Positions 15,325 to 24,788 are shown, counted from the stretch's first letter. The stretch: DNA of 64,000 nt from Streptomyces lienomycini (GCF_027947595.1 NZ_CP116257.1:4154001-4218000); one strand, 5' to 3'. The notes: generated from the letters alone by a model not told the origin. Numbers and translations are program-made.

Positions 15325-18213
15325 ATGACCGACCCCGCTGCTCTCCGACGCGTCGAGACCCCCGTTCTGGTGGGGCGCACGGGAGAACTGCACGCGGTAC
15401 GGGACGCGCTCGCGCACCCTCCGGCGGTGGTGCTGGTGGAGGGCGAGGCCGGGATCGGGAAGACACGGCTCATCCGGGAGGCTCTCGGACATGCCTCGGT
15501 ACGCGGCCGGACGGTGCTCGCGGGAGGCTGCCACCCACTGCGTGAACCCTTCCCGTACGGCCCGGTGTTCGAGCTGCTGCGCCGTCTGGAGGGCCGTCTG
15601 CCCTCGGACCTCAACCCGGTGTGCGGGGCGCTGCGGTCCTACCTGCCCGAGCTGGGCGACCGGTTGCCGCCCGCGCCCGAGCCGCTCGCCGACCCCGACG
15701 CGAGCCGGCACCGGCTGTTCCGGGCGGTGCGGGCGCTGCTGGACCGCGTCGGCGGAACCGTGGTCGTCGTGGAGGACCTGCACTGGGCGGACGAGGGCAC
15801 CCGGGACCTGGTGCGCTTCCTGGTGGACGACCCACCGGCCGGGCTCGGCGTGGTGCTCAGCTACCGCCGCGAGGAACTGCCGGGCGCCGGGCTGCCGCTG
15901 GGCCGCGCCTACCGGCAACCGCCGGGCACGACGGCGGTCCTGGTACCGCTGGGCCCCCTGGACGTGCCGGCCGTGCGCAGCATGACCGCCGCCCTCACCG
16001 GCAACGCTCGGATACCGGACGCCCTCGCCGAGGCGCTGCACGAACGCACCGCCGGCATCCCATTCGTCCTGGAGGAGGTCGTACGGTCCCTGCCGGGCCG
16101 CCTGGACGGCACGGACCCGCTGGACGCCGTCGGCGTGCCGACCCGGCTGCACGAGGCGATGGCCGACCGGCTGGCCCTGCTGTCCCCGGAGGCCACCGCC
16201 TGCGTGCGGGCCACCGCGGTGCTGCGCGTCCCCTCCGGCGAGGAGTTGATCGCGACCGTGACCGACGCCGGGACGGACCGGGACGGCGAGCCCTGGGCGG
16301 GGCCCGCGCTGCGCGAGGCGCTCGGCGCCGGTGTGCTGCACGAACTGGGGCCCGACCGCTACGGGTTCCGGCACACCCTGGCCCAGCAGGCCGTCTACCG
16401 CAGCATCCCGGGACCCGCCCGCCGTGCCCTCCACCGGCGGGCCGTGCGGGCCCTGGACGGCGTCCGGCCGCAGCCCGTCGTGCACCTCGCCTACCACGCC
16501 AAGGAGTCCGCCGACACCGCCGAGTGGCACCGCTACGGCGAGGCGGCCGCGCGGGCGGCGCAGCGCATGGGGGACCTGGCCCTCGCCGTCCAGCTGCTGG
16601 AGGACCTGCTGGCGGACGCCCGCCTTGCGCCCCTGGCACGGGCCGAGCTGGCGACCCGGCTCAGCCGTGCCGCCGTGCACAGCGTCTCCCACCGGCAGGC
16701 CGCCGAGCTGCTGCGACGCATCGTCCAGGACGACCGCCTGCCGGACCCACTGCGCGGGGAGATCCGGCTCAACCTCGGACTGCTGCTGCACAACCACGCC
16801 GGCGACTACGAACAGGCTCGCGCCGACACCGAGATCGCCGTCGAGGAACTGCGCGGACGCCCCGCCCTCGCCGCCCGCGGCATGGCGGCCCTCGCGCTGC
16901 CCGGCTGGGGCGACCACCCCTATCCGGTGTACGAGCGGTGGGTGACGCGCGCCGAGGCCCTCGTCGCCGAGGAGTCCGTGGAGGCCGGTGAGGCGGACGC
17001 GGCACTGCGGATGGCGGTGCGCGGCAACCACTTCACCCTGCGCGCGGGCCGTGGCGACCCACGCGTCTGGGAAGAGGCCGAACAGGCCCTGCGGGAGGGC
17101 GAACGAACCGGCCCCGAGGTCCGCGTGCAGGCGGCCCGCACCTGGGGCAACCTCGCCGACTACGCGGCCTGGCTGGGCCGGGACCCTCTGGCCCGCCGCT
17201 ACTGCCGGGAGGCCGAGCGGCTGGCCGGCGAGCACGGAGCGACGTTCGTCGCCGGCATCGCGGCCGGCACCGGACTGCGCCTGGACTGGCACGCCGGCCA
17301 CTGGCAGGAGCTGTCCGCCCGCGCCCACGGCATCCTGCGGGACAACCCCGGAGTGGCCCCGGTCGCCGCCGACGCGCAACTCGTCCTCGGTCAGCTGGCG
17401 CTGGCCCGGGGCGAGTGGGAGGAGGCGGCCACCCGGCTGGACGCCGCCGGTCTCGCCGACCCGGACAACGCCCCCGCACCGGTCCTCGCGGCCGCGTCCG
17501 GCGCCCGCGTCCGCCTGCTGCTCTCCCGCGGACAGACCAGCGCCGCCTGCGCCCTGGCCGACCGGGCCGTGGCCCGCGTCCGGCGCAAGGACATCTGGGC
17601 CTGGGGTGCGGAACTCACGCCGATGGCGGTCGCGGCGTACGTGCGGGACGGGCGCCGTTCCGAGGCGGAGGCGGTGACCGAGGAACTCGCCTCCGGTGTC
17701 GCGGGCCTGGACGTGCCGCTCGGCCGGGCCGCCGTGGACGCCTGCCGGGGCATCCTCGCCGCCGCCGGCGAACTGCACGAGGACGCCGCGCACTCCTTCA
17801 GCGCCGCCCGTGCCGGATACGCCGCGCTGCCCCGGCCGTACGCCGCCGCCCGCGCCGGAGAGGCCGCCGCCCGGGAGACGTTGGCACTGGGCGACCCGAA
17901 GACGGCGCCGGACATGGGCGGCGTCGCCGAGGAGTTCGCCGCCCTCGGCGCCACCCGGGACGCCGCCCGCTGCCGCCGGGTGCTGCGCGGCACCGGCGTG
18001 GTGGCACCGTCCCGACGCGGACGGCGCGGCTACGGCGACTCCCTCTCGCCCCGCGAACGCGAGGTGGCCCGCCTGGTGTCCCTCGGCCACACCAACCGGG
18101 AGATCGCCGACGTGCTGTTCCTGTCGCCGCGCACCATCGAGCAGCACGTCGCGAAGGTGCTGCGCAAACTCGGTGTCTCCTCCCGGGCCGACGTACCGGC
18201 CGACGGGACGTGA
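15325..18213 (+). CDS. LAL-type (large ATP-binding LuxR) transcriptional regulator
   Basis: A 962-residue regulator. The N-terminal AAA/STAND ATPase has Walker A EGEAGIGKT (about residues 39-47) and Walker B VVVVEDLHWAD (about 147-157). The middle is long, alanine- and arginine-rich and helical like TPR repeats (about 400-880). The C-terminus is a LuxR HTH (LSPREREVARLVSLGHTNRE, then IADVLFLSPRTIEQHVAKVL) that ends a few residues early with SSRADVPADGT. LAL proteins often control antibiotic clusters or sugar and morphology genes. No biosynthetic cluster is next to it, so the target is unknown. The next gene, a secreted protease, is on the same strand 170 bp downstream but has its own leader. 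Confidence 0.92.
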   Translation: MTDPAALRRVETPVLVGRTGELHAVRDALAHPPAVVLVEGEAGIGKTRLIREALGHASVRGRTVLAGGCHPLREPFPYGPVFELLRRLEGRLPSDLNPVCGALRSYLPELGDRLPPAPEPLADPDASRHRLFRAVRALLDRVGGTVVVVEDLHWADEGTRDLVRFLVDDPPAGLGVVLSYRREELPGAGLPLGRAYRQPPGTTAVLVPLGPLDVPAVRSMTAALTGNARIPDALAEALHERTAGIPFVLEEVVRSLPGRLDGTDPLDAVGVPTRLHEAMADRLALLSPEATACVRATAVLRVPSGEELIATVTDAGTDRDGEPWAGPALREALGAGVLHELGPDRYGFRHTLAQQAVYRSIPGPARRALHRRAVRALDGVRPQPVVHLAYHAKESADTAEWHRYGEAAARAAQRMGDLALAVQLLEDLLADARLAPLARAELATRLSRAAVHSVSHRQAAELLRRIVQDDRLPDPLRGEIRLNLGLLLHNHAGDYEQARADTEIAVEELRGRPALAARGMAALALPGWGDHPYPVYERWVTRAEALVAEESVEAGEADAALRMAVRGNHFTLRAGRGDPRVWEEAEQALREGERTGPEVRVQAARTWGNLADYAAWLGRDPLARRYCREAERLAGEHGATFVAGIAAGTGLRLDWHAGHWQELSARAHGILRDNPGVAPVAADAQLVLGQLALARGEWEEAATRLDAAGLADPDNAPAPVLAAASGARVRLLLSRGQTSAACALADRAVARVRRKDIWAWGAELTPMAVAAYVRDGRRSEAEAVTEELASGVAGLDVPLGRAAVDACRGILAAAGELHEDAAHSFSAARAGYAALPRPYAAARAGEAAARETLALGDPKTAPDMGGVAEEFAALGATRDAARCRRVLRGTGVVAPSRRGRRGYGDSLSPREREVARLVSLGHTNREIADVLFLSPRTIEQHVAKVLRKLGVSSRADVPADGT

Positions 18214-18383
18214 GTGGTCTCGGTGTCGGTGCGACGACGTGGCGGTGACACAGCGTCGAATACGTAGGGGATACCTACTGCTCCACGGATTGTTCGCGCA
18301 CCTCGCCCGGCGGAGGGTGAGCCCGCCCGGTTCCGGCGGCTCCCCCTCCGGAACCGCCCCCCATTCAGCGGAGGAGCAGAGGT

Positions 18384-20153
18384 ATGCGCATAAGGAGAAA
18401 TCAGCTGACCGCGCTGTGCGTCGGAGCGGCGGCGACGACGGTACTGGCGCTCGCCGGACAGGCCACCGCCGCCCCGGCGGGTCCGACGCCCACCGAGGGC
18501 ACGATCCGGAACGCGGACACCGCCGGCGCGGTCAAGGGCCGGTACATCGTGGCCCTGGAGGGCCGGCCGTCGGTGCGGGCGGGCGCCGAGGCCGACGTGC
18601 GGGCCGACGCCCGGGGCCTCGCCCAGCGGTACGGCGCGCAGGTTCGCCAGGTCTACTCGGCGGCCTTCCGGGGCTTCTCGATATCCGCCACCGAGACCCA
18701 GGCCAAGCGGCTAGCCGCCGCCGACGGCGTCGCGTACGTGGAGGCCGACGGAACCGCCCGCCTCGTCGGCACCCAGCCCAACCCGCCCTCGTACGGCATC
18801 GACCGCGTCGACGGCGCACTCGACAGCGCCTACACGTACCCCAACACCGGCTCCGCAGTCACCGCCTACGTCATCGACACCGGCGTCGACATGGACCACC
18901 CGAACTTCGAGGGCCGTGCCTCCAGCGGCTACGACTTCAGCGACAACGACCCGGACGCCAGCGACTGCCAGGGCCACGGCACCCACGTCTCGGGCACGGT
19001 GGGCTCGCGGGACTACGGCATCGCCAAGGACGTCGGTGTCGTCTCCGTACGCGTACTGAACTGCCAGGGCACGGCCCCCTGGTCGACGGTCATCGACGGC
19101 ATGGACTGGGTGGCGCGCAACGCCTCCGGTCCCTCCGTGGCCAACATGTCGATCGGCGGCGACCCCAACTCCTCCGTCGACCAGGCCGTCCAGGGCCTGG
19201 TCGACGCGGGCGTCACCACGGTCATCGCGGCCGGCAACAACAACCGGGACGCCTGCGACTACAGCCCGTCCCGCACCGCCGCCGCGATCACCGTGGGCGC
19301 GACCACCAGCAGTGACACCCGCTCCAGCTTCTCCAACTACGGCCGCTGCCTCGACCTGTTCGCCCCCGGCAGCGACATCGTCTCCACCCGCAACGGCGGC
19401 GGTCAGACCACGATGAACGGTACGTCGATGGCGTCCCCGCACGTCGCGGGCGCCGCCGCCCTGTACCTGTCCGCCCACCGCGGCGCCGCACCGCGGGAGG
19501 TCCGCGACGCGCTGGTGAACGGCGCCGACCAGGGCGAGGTCGGCAACCCGGGCAGCGGCTCGCCCAACCTCCTGCTCAACGTGTCCGGCCTGGGCGGCGA
19601 CGACGAACCCACGCCGGGCGAGCCCACGGCGTCCTTCACCGCCGACTGCTCCGCCACGGAGCCGACCTGCGCCTTCGACGCGTCCGGCTCCACCGACCCG
19701 GACGGTGACATCGCCTCCTACGCCTGGGACTTCGGCGACGAGAAGACCGGCACCGGCGCCGACCCGTCGCACACCTACGCGTCCGTCGGCACCTACGAGG
19801 TCACCCTCACCGTCACCGACGACGCGGGCCACTCCGACACCGCGACCCGCACCGTACGGGTCGGCGCACCCCCGGCGGGCGACACGCCCAGCGCGTCCTT
19901 CACCGCCTTCTGCATGCAGACCGGCTGCGACTTCGACGCCTCCGGCACCACCGACCCCGACGACGACATCGCCTCCTACGCCTGGAGCTTCGGCGACGGG
20001 CAGAACGGCAGCGGGGTGACCACCTCGCACCGCTACCCGGCCGCCCAGCAGAACTTCACCGCCTCCCTCACCGTCACCGACGACGCGGGCCACTCCGACA
20101 CCGCCACCCGCACCATCCAGTGCTGGAGCTTCGGCTTCTGCTTCGCCAACTGA
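18384..20153 (+). CDS. Secreted subtilisin-like (S8) serine protease with two PKD domains
   Basis: A 589-residue exported protease. Signal peptide: RIRRNQLTALCVGAAATT... with a cleavage site near ATA-AP about residue 32. Then an I9-type inhibitor propeptide (VKGRYIVALEGRPSV...VAYVEADGTARL, to about residue 130), the S8 catalytic domain with D165 (VIDTGVD), H198 (GHGTHVSG) and S348 (GTSMASPHVAG), and two PKD domains (each with DPDxDIASYAW.FGDG-like cores and LTVTDDAGHSDTATRT). The C-terminus ends in a cysteine-containing tail CWSFGFCFAN. It degrades extracellular protein; PKD domains often aid binding to insoluble substrate. AGGAG lies before ATG 18384. Intact, followed by a terminator. Confidence 0.95.
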   Translation: MRIRRNQLTALCVGAAATTVLALAGQATAAPAGPTPTEGTIRNADTAGAVKGRYIVALEGRPSVRAGAEADVRADARGLAQRYGAQVRQVYSAAFRGFSISATETQAKRLAAADGVAYVEADGTARLVGTQPNPPSYGIDRVDGALDSAYTYPNTGSAVTAYVIDTGVDMDHPNFEGRASSGYDFSDNDPDASDCQGHGTHVSGTVGSRDYGIAKDVGVVSVRVLNCQGTAPWSTVIDGMDWVARNASGPSVANMSIGGDPNSSVDQAVQGLVDAGVTTVIAAGNNNRDACDYSPSRTAAAITVGATTSSDTRSSFSNYGRCLDLFAPGSDIVSTRNGGGQTTMNGTSMASPHVAGAAALYLSAHRGAAPREVRDALVNGADQGEVGNPGSGSPNLLLNVSGLGGDDEPTPGEPTASFTADCSATEPTCAFDASGSTDPDGDIASYAWDFGDEKTGTGADPSHTYASVGTYEVTLTVTDDAGHSDTATRTVRVGAPPAGDTPSASFTAFCMQTGCDFDASGTTDPDDDIASYAWSFGDGQNGSGVTTSHRYPAAQQNFTASLTVTDDAGHSDTATRTIQCWSFGFCFAN

Positions 20154-20181
20154 CCCTTCCCCCGTCGGACCCTCACCAGGC

Positions 20182-20213
20182 GGGCGCACCCGGAGCACGA
20201 CCCGGGTGCGCCC
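20182..20213 (+). terminator. Rho-independent-type terminator after the subtilase gene
   Basis: The arm GGGCGCACCCGG (20182-20193) pairs perfectly with CCGGGTGCGCCC (20202-20213) across an 8-nt loop, 28 bp after the protease stop. There is no long T-run, as is common in Streptomyces. It lies between convergent genes and may serve both. Confidence 0.8.
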
Positions 20214-20293
20214 TCGTGCACGTCGCGCGTGCCGGCTCGCCGACGCCGTGTCGCGCCCCCGTGATCCACCCTCTGGGGCCTGTGAAGACGGCC

Positions 20294-21220
20294 TCAGACG
20301 GCGGCCCCGGCTTCGATGTCGAAGGGGACACCTGTGAGCTGTTCGCTCTCCGTCCACAGCCGCCTGCCCTCCGCGGGGTCGTCGGCGCCGGTGGGGAGCT
20401 TGGCGGGCTTGGGAGTGCCGGAGGTCTGGTCGCGTCCGGCGGGGCCGATGAACCGGCCCGACTGGACCTGCGGGCTGGTCGCCGCGTACAGGGAGGGCCA
20501 GGCGGCACCCTCGGCCGAGCCCATGAGAAAGCGTGCGGCGATCGGTGTGATCACGCGGCTCAGGGGGCCGGTGCCGTGCTGCTGCAGGTTGGTCATCGCC
20601 GAGCCCGGGTGGACGACGAGCGCCTCGACGGGGCTGTTCGCAGTGCGGCGCGCGAGTTCGAGGGTGTAGACGATGTTGGCGCGCTTGGACTTGGCGTAGG
20701 CGCCCATGGCGCGGTAGCTCCTCTCGCTCATCAGGTCGTCCAGTCTGCCCATGGGCCACCGTGCCGCGGTGGCGCTGACGGTGACCACGCGCGGTGCGGA
20801 CGAGCGGCGCACGGCGGGCCAGACCTGGGCGTCGAAGGCGAAGTGGCCGAGGTGATTGGTGCCGACCGTCATCTCGAGGCCGTCGTGGGTGGTCCGCCGC
20901 TCGGGCAGGTTCATCACGCCGGCGTTGTTGAAGAGCAGGTCGACCGTCTCGGTCTCGGCGATGCGGGTGGCCGCGTCGCGGACGGAGGAGAGGTCGGAGA
21001 GGTCGAGCACGAGGGTGCCCGTCCGGGCCTCGGGGGTCGCGGCGCGTACAGCCTCCGCGGCCTGGTCCAGCTTGGTCCGGCTGCGGCCGGCCAGGATGAC
21101 GCGGGCTCCGTGCCGGGCGAGCGCGTGGGCGGTCTCGAGTCCGATGCCGCTGTTCCCGCCGGTGATCAGCGCGGTGCGGCCGGTCTGGTCGGGGATGTCG
21201 TCGGGGGTCCAGTGGTTCAC
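20294..21220 (-). CDS. Short-chain dehydrogenase, retinol-dehydrogenase-like
   Basis: A 308-residue SDR. Coenzyme motif ALITGGNSGIGLETAHALAR with RS after the second strand (GRSRTKLDQ) favouring NADP; the catalytic set is NNAGVMNLPE, the serine in VTVSATAARW and the YAKSK pair (GAYAKSKRANIVYTLELARR). The C-terminal end is extended, as in the WWOX/RDH branch. GTG 21220 is spaced about 10 nt from GAGGAG; GTG 21229 is closer and less likely. It faces a TetR gene with three operators between, so it is probably repressor-controlled. Substrate unknown. Confidence 0.87.
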   Translation of the reverse strand: MNHWTPDDIPDQTGRTALITGGNSGIGLETAHALARHGARVILAGRSRTKLDQAAEAVRAATPEARTGTLVLDLSDLSSVRDAATRIAETETVDLLFNNAGVMNLPERRTTHDGLEMTVGTNHLGHFAFDAQVWPAVRRSSAPRVVTVSATAARWPMGRLDDLMSERSYRAMGAYAKSKRANIVYTLELARRTANSPVEALVVHPGSAMTNLQQHGTGPLSRVITPIAARFLMGSAEGAAWPSLYAATSPQVQSGRFIGPAGRDQTSGTPKPAKLPTGADDPAEGRRLWTESEQLTGVPFDIEAGAAV

Positions 21221-21427
21221 TGTCGTCACACTCCTCGGTTCGTTGATCTCGTGTGCTTCGGCGACGACTTGGACGATGTCCAGACGTATGCCGCTGAGGC
21301 CCCGGCGGCACTGGGCCGCCGTGAACGTCCCCGAGCTCCGGTGCCGCGGTGTTCTCCCAGGCCGCCGCCGCGCCAGGCCGTGCCGTCCGCCCAGAGCCGG
21401 TCGACAACGTGGCGACAGCCCGCTTTT

Positions 21428-21500
21428 CAGACCGGCGGTCTGTTCGACTGGGAGCAAACGTAGAAGACCGCCGGCCTGATGTCAAAAGACCGGCAGTCTG
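21428..21500. promoter_or_regulatory. Three TetR operator palindromes
   Basis: Three copies of a short palindrome: CAGACCGGCGGTCTG (21428-21442), AGACCGCCGGCCTG (21465-21478) and AGACCGGCAGTCTG (21487-21500), sharing AGACCG and a mirrored half. They lie between the divergent SDR and tetR genes, about 20-35 bp apart. Good evidence for autoregulation and co-repression by the TetR at 21513. Confidence 0.78.
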
Positions 21501-21512
21501 TAACCTGGGGGC

Positions 21513-22187
21513 ATGACGAACTTCCAGCGCGCGCGCAGTGAGGAGCAGCGTGAGGTACGGCGCCAGGCCATCCTCGACACCACCGCCGCCATGCTCGAGG
21601 AGATGCCCATCGGCGAGATCAGCCTGAACGAGCTGAGCCGCCGCGTCGGGCTGGCGAAGTCCAACGTGCTGCGCTACTTCGAGTCGCGTGAGGCGATCCT
21701 GCTGGAGCTGCTCGACCGTGCCTGGCAGCAGTGGGTGGCCGACTTGCCTGCCCTCGCGCACGCCGGCATCGACCAGGGCGCTCCGGTGAGCCGGCGTGCA
21801 GAGCAGTTCGCCGCCGTCGTCGCGGACTCCCTCGCCCGACGCCGGGTCCTGTGCGACCTGCTCAGCGCGCAGGCGGGGGTACTGGAGCACAACGTTTCGC
21901 CGCAGGTGGCCGCCCGCCACAAACGCGCCGCCGTGGCCAACGTCGCCGACATCGCGGCGTTGGCCCACCAGCACCTTCCCGAGCTGGGCGACAGCGCACC
22001 GCAGTTGACCGCAGCCATGATCATGACCGTCGGAGCCGTGTGGACACACGCACGGCCCTCCCCGGCAATGCTCGCCGCCTACGAAGCCGACCCCTCACTC
22101 ACCGCGTTCAAGCTGGACTTCGTGACTGCCCTCCGGGAGATGCTGGCCACGCTCACCGCGGGCACCCTCGCCCGCGCTTCCGCCTGA
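21513..22187 (+). CDS. TetR-family repressor
   Basis: A 224-residue regulator with the N-terminal HTH RRQAILDTTAAMLEEMPIGE, then ISLNELSRRVGLAKSNVLRY ending in F-E-S-R. The central helix AEQFAAVVADSLARRRVLCD and QAGVLEHNVSPQV fit a TetR_C_7-like ligand domain. Start ATG 21513 follows the third operator by 12 bp. Likely controls the divergent SDR gene. The 173 bp to the next gene contain nothing I can support. Confidence 0.9.
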   Translation: MTNFQRARSEEQREVRRQAILDTTAAMLEEMPIGEISLNELSRRVGLAKSNVLRYFESREAILLELLDRAWQQWVADLPALAHAGIDQGAPVSRRAEQFAAVVADSLARRRVLCDLLSAQAGVLEHNVSPQVAARHKRAAVANVADIAALAHQHLPELGDSAPQLTAAMIMTVGAVWTHARPSPAMLAAYEADPSLTAFKLDFVTALREMLATLTAGTLARASA

Positions 22188-22360
22188 GCCCGGCTGCGCA
22201 CCCGGCACATCCCGGCAGCGGCCGTGGCCCGGGCCGCGGTGGCCGGCGTGCCAGTCACGCCGTACTCCGGTGATGACGGTCGGGGCCGACGTCCTCGCCT
22301 CATCCTGCCCTGCGCCCGGCGGTAGGCGGTCAGCAGGCAGGCGCGACCGAGGGGTGCGTC

Positions 22361-22942
22361 CTAGCCGGTGAAGGCTTCGATGAGGGTCCATACGGCCAGG
22401 GCGGCCATGCACAGGCCGCCGAACCTCTGCACCGTCTTCAGGGGGACGCGTTTGGCGATGAAGCGGCCGGCGAGCAGGGCGAGGGCGGAGACGGACATGA
22501 GGGCGAGGGCGGAGCCGATGGCGGTGGGCAGCCAGCCGTTGGTGGCGGCAAGGTTGGCGGTGGTGATCTGGGTGAGGTCGCCCCACTCGCTGATGAAGAC
22601 GGCCATGAAGGCGGTCGTGTACACGGGCCAGAAACCGGTGACGGTCTTCGCTCCGTCCTCGTCGTCATCGTCGCCGCCACTGCGCAGCAGGACGACGGCG
22701 CCGAAGGCGAACAGGGCGGCGGAGACGAGCTTGACCGCCATGCCGGGGAGCAGGCTGAGGAGGCTGCCGGCCCCGACAGCGATCGCGACGTGGACGATGA
22801 ACGCGGTGGAGGTGCCGAACCACACGTACAGGGGGCGCATGCGGGTGCCCATGGCCAGGGAGGCGAACATCGTCTTGTCGGGGAGTTCGGCGAGGAAGAT
22901 GAGCCCGAAGGCAGTGAGGATCGCCAGGGGGTCGAAGGTCAT
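22361..22942 (-). CDS. GDT1/TMEM165 (UPF0016) family divalent cation exporter
   Basis: A 193-residue membrane protein with two repeats of three helices. The family signature E-x-G/P-D-K/L-T occurs twice, as FLAELPDKTMF (residues about 17-27) and ISEWGDLTQITTANL in the second half, separated by an acidic linker GGDDDDEDG. These proteins export Mn2+ (some also move Ca2+) in exchange for protons or Na+. A yybP-ykoY riboswitch, a Mn2+-sensing RNA, lies about 120 bp upstream, which supports Mn2+ as the main cargo here. ATG 22942 is the family-consistent start. Confidence 0.9.
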   Translation of the reverse strand: MTFDPLAILTAFGLIFLAELPDKTMFASLAMGTRMRPLYVWFGTSTAFIVHVAIAVGAGSLLSLLPGMAVKLVSAALFAFGAVVLLRSGGDDDDEDGAKTVTGFWPVYTTAFMAVFISEWGDLTQITTANLAATNGWLPTAIGSALALMSVSALALLAGRFIAKRVPLKTVQRFGGLCMAALAVWTLIEAFTG

Positions 22943-23063
22943 CCCGGTGCTTTCTGCTGGGCCGGGCCGCCGGTTCGCGCGGCACTGGTGCGGGCGGCGA
23001 GAACCGGTTCGGCCCGGCACGACGGTACGGCCCGCACGGGTGTGCGGGCACGGTGGTCATGCT

Positions 23064-23168
23064 TGGCCGAAGGTCTCGTCCGCCGCGGCAGTGCTGCCGG
23101 GGCCCGGTGGCCGGGACAGGCAGGCTGTCCAGTATGTCGACCAGCGGTATTGCGGGACTACTCCCCTT
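23064..23168 (-). ncRNA. yybP-ykoY (Mn2+) riboswitch upstream of the GDT1 gene
   Basis: Read on the minus strand, the 5' part has AAGGGGAGTAG (23168-23158) followed by a GC-rich variable arm with GTCGACATACTGG and the pairing arm CCGGCCACCGGG, and the 3' part has the hallmark ACGAGACCTTCGGCC ending at 23064. These GGGGAGTA and GAGACCTT(C)GGC blocks are the conserved core of the yybP-ykoY aptamer, which senses Mn2+ and commonly precedes UPF0016 genes. An expression switch (antiterminator or ribosome-site release) is expected between it and ATG 22942, but I cannot resolve it. The 23169-23464 gap further upstream shows no supported gene. Confidence 0.85.
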
Positions 23169-23464
23169 CGCTGCACCGCAGTCTAAACAGTTCACCCACG
23201 GCTGTCCAAGGGCGGGGGGATCATGGGGTCTGCTCTGCTGGTTCCTGAGGAGGCGGGCCGTGGTCGGCCATGCGGTGCTGCATGCCGCCGGCGGTGTCCG
23301 ACAGCCAGTGGTGCAGGTCGGGGAGCCCGATACCGGGACGAACGCGTACGGTCCCCGACGGATTCGGCGACACAGGCCGGAGCGCCGTCGTAGGCGACGG
23401 AGACCGCGAGGGGGCTGCCAGTGTGCCGGCGTCGGCCGTGGCCGCCGGCGCTCCCTGGCTGCCG

Positions 23465-24532
23465 TCAGGAGAGGATCGGGATCAGGCCGAGGGCGAAGAG
23501 CACGTAGAAGCCCGCTGCGACCGTCAGCCGCCGGGGAGTGAGCCGGTGGGCGCGCATGGTCAGCAGCAGGTAGGTGATCGCGGCCATGGTGATCAGCCCG
23601 GACCACAGCAGGGCGCCGTCGAAGTCCCAGCGGGTGAACAGCAGACCGATTCCGGAGGGAACGGTGGCCTGGATCATCATGGCGCCGGAGATGTTGGCCA
23701 GGGCAAGCTTCGTCTTGCCCTGCCTCACCCAGATCACCGCGTTCATGATTTCCGGCAGTTCCGTGGCGATCGGGGAGAGCAGCAGCGCGGTCACGGTCGC
23801 GGACAGACCGAGCATCGGGCCGATGACGTCGAGCTGCTTCACGAAGAAGTGCGCGGCGATGAAGATCACCACCAGCGTGGCCGAGGTCTGCGCGACCACG
23901 GCCCAGGTGGAGGGTGACGCGGCCTTGGGCTGGAGCTTCAGCGGCTCCAACTCGTCCTCGTCCTCGTCTCCGGCATCGGCGCGGCTGCTGCGGATCTCCC
24001 GCCAGAAGTAGACGGCGTACGCGGCGAAGAACAGCAGACCGAGAGCCGGTTTGAACGCGAACGCCACCAGGCCGAGCCCCACCTTCACGATGAAGATCGG
24101 CAGGAACCACTTCTGGTCCTTGGCCAGGCGCTTCATGTCCCGGTGCGTGCCGGTGGCCTCCTCGCTGTCCGGGTGGGCGGACGGGGCGGAGGGCGGCATG
24201 CCCGTCACGGCCAAGGCGGTGAGGCGTTCGCGGCGCCGCTTGCGCAGCAGCATCGCACCGGTGACACCGTAGGCGACCGTGGCCAGCGCCAGCGGCCCGC
24301 CCATCGCAGCGCCGACACCGATGTCCTTGGCCTCCTCGGTGCCCCCGGTGGTCACCGCGACCAGCGTCACGACCGACTCCGGCAGCGCGGTCCCGAACGC
24401 GGCCAGGATCGTGCCGACGGCCATCCTGCCCACGTCGAGGCGCTCGCCCAGCCACTCCACGGCGTTGACGAACCACTCGCACGAGAGATAGATCGCCACT
24501 GCGCAGACAAGAAGAAGTACAAAGTGGATCAC
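23465..24532 (-). CDS. CaCA-superfamily cation exchanger
   Basis: A 355-residue membrane antiporter with two alpha-repeats: GTILAAFGTALPESVVTLVA in the first half and LLLSPIATELPEIMNAVIWV in the second, both with the ion-binding LPE glutamate. About eleven hydrophobic segments are visible, split by a charged cytoplasmic loop (SSRADAGDEDEDELEPLKL). CaCA proteins exchange Ca2+ or other divalent cations for H+, Na+ or K+. Upstream RNA elements of the Mn2+-riboswitch class suggest this one exports Mn2+ (inference). GTG 24532 begins the homology; its ribosome site is weak, which fits control by an RNA switch. Likely on the same transcript as the upstream arsR. Confidence 0.84.
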   Translation of the reverse strand: MIHFVLLLVCAVAIYLSCEWFVNAVEWLGERLDVGRMAVGTILAAFGTALPESVVTLVAVTTGGTEEAKDIGVGAAMGGPLALATVAYGVTGAMLLRKRRRERLTALAVTGMPPSAPSAHPDSEEATGTHRDMKRLAKDQKWFLPIFIVKVGLGLVAFAFKPALGLLFFAAYAVYFWREIRSSRADAGDEDEDELEPLKLQPKAASPSTWAVVAQTSATLVVIFIAAHFFVKQLDVIGPMLGLSATVTALLLSPIATELPEIMNAVIWVRQGKTKLALANISGAMMIQATVPSGIGLLFTRWDFDGALLWSGLITMAAITYLLLTMRAHRLTPRRLTVAAGFYVLFALGLIPILS

Positions 24533-24641
24533 GGGGTCTCGTCCAGCCTTCCCGCACCGGCGGGGGCTTCGAGGACGACCGCGTGAAAGGGAGAACGGCG
24601 GCAGCTTCGACCCCGTCGACACGCATACGTCGTCGGCACAG

Positions 24642-24788
24642 GGCCGAAAGTCTCGCCCGCCCTCATCATCACCGGACAAGAGCCCGGCCACCGGGACCCG
24701 AAGGTTCCAGTGTGTCGACGACCGGTGCGCGGGGCTTCCCGGCACACAGGCGGTCACTGTGTCCGACAGGCCGATCTCCCGCGAGAAG
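24642..24788 (-). ncRNA. yybP-ykoY-like riboswitch, second aptamer of a tandem pair
   Basis: Minus strand: a 5' block CGCGGGAGATCGG (near 24780), GTCGTCGACACACTGG matching GTCGACATACTGG of the 23.1-kb copy, the pairing arm CCCGGTGGCCGGGC, and the 3' hallmark GCGAGACTTTCGGCC ending at 24642. The first block is less canonical than in the 23.1-kb aptamer (GGGAGATC, not GGGGAGTA) and the hallmark has one change, so affinity may differ. It lies 110 bp before the CaCA gene. Confidence 0.68.

Noticed and set aside
14866..18147. A 1,093-codon minus-strand frame opposite the LAL regulator
   Set aside because: It is an antisense shadow of high-GC coding DNA: glycine/arginine/alanine-rich, no motifs, whereas the plus strand has a complete LAL protein.
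18711..22049. A 1,112-codon minus-strand frame opposite the subtilase and the tetR gene
   Set aside because: It crosses several real genes on both strands and has low-complexity, repeat-like composition; it is explained by third-position GC bias.
24531..24547. A third ACGAGACC sequence just before the CaCA start as another aptamer
   Set aside because: It lacks the following TTCGGCC and there is no space for the rest of an aptamer.
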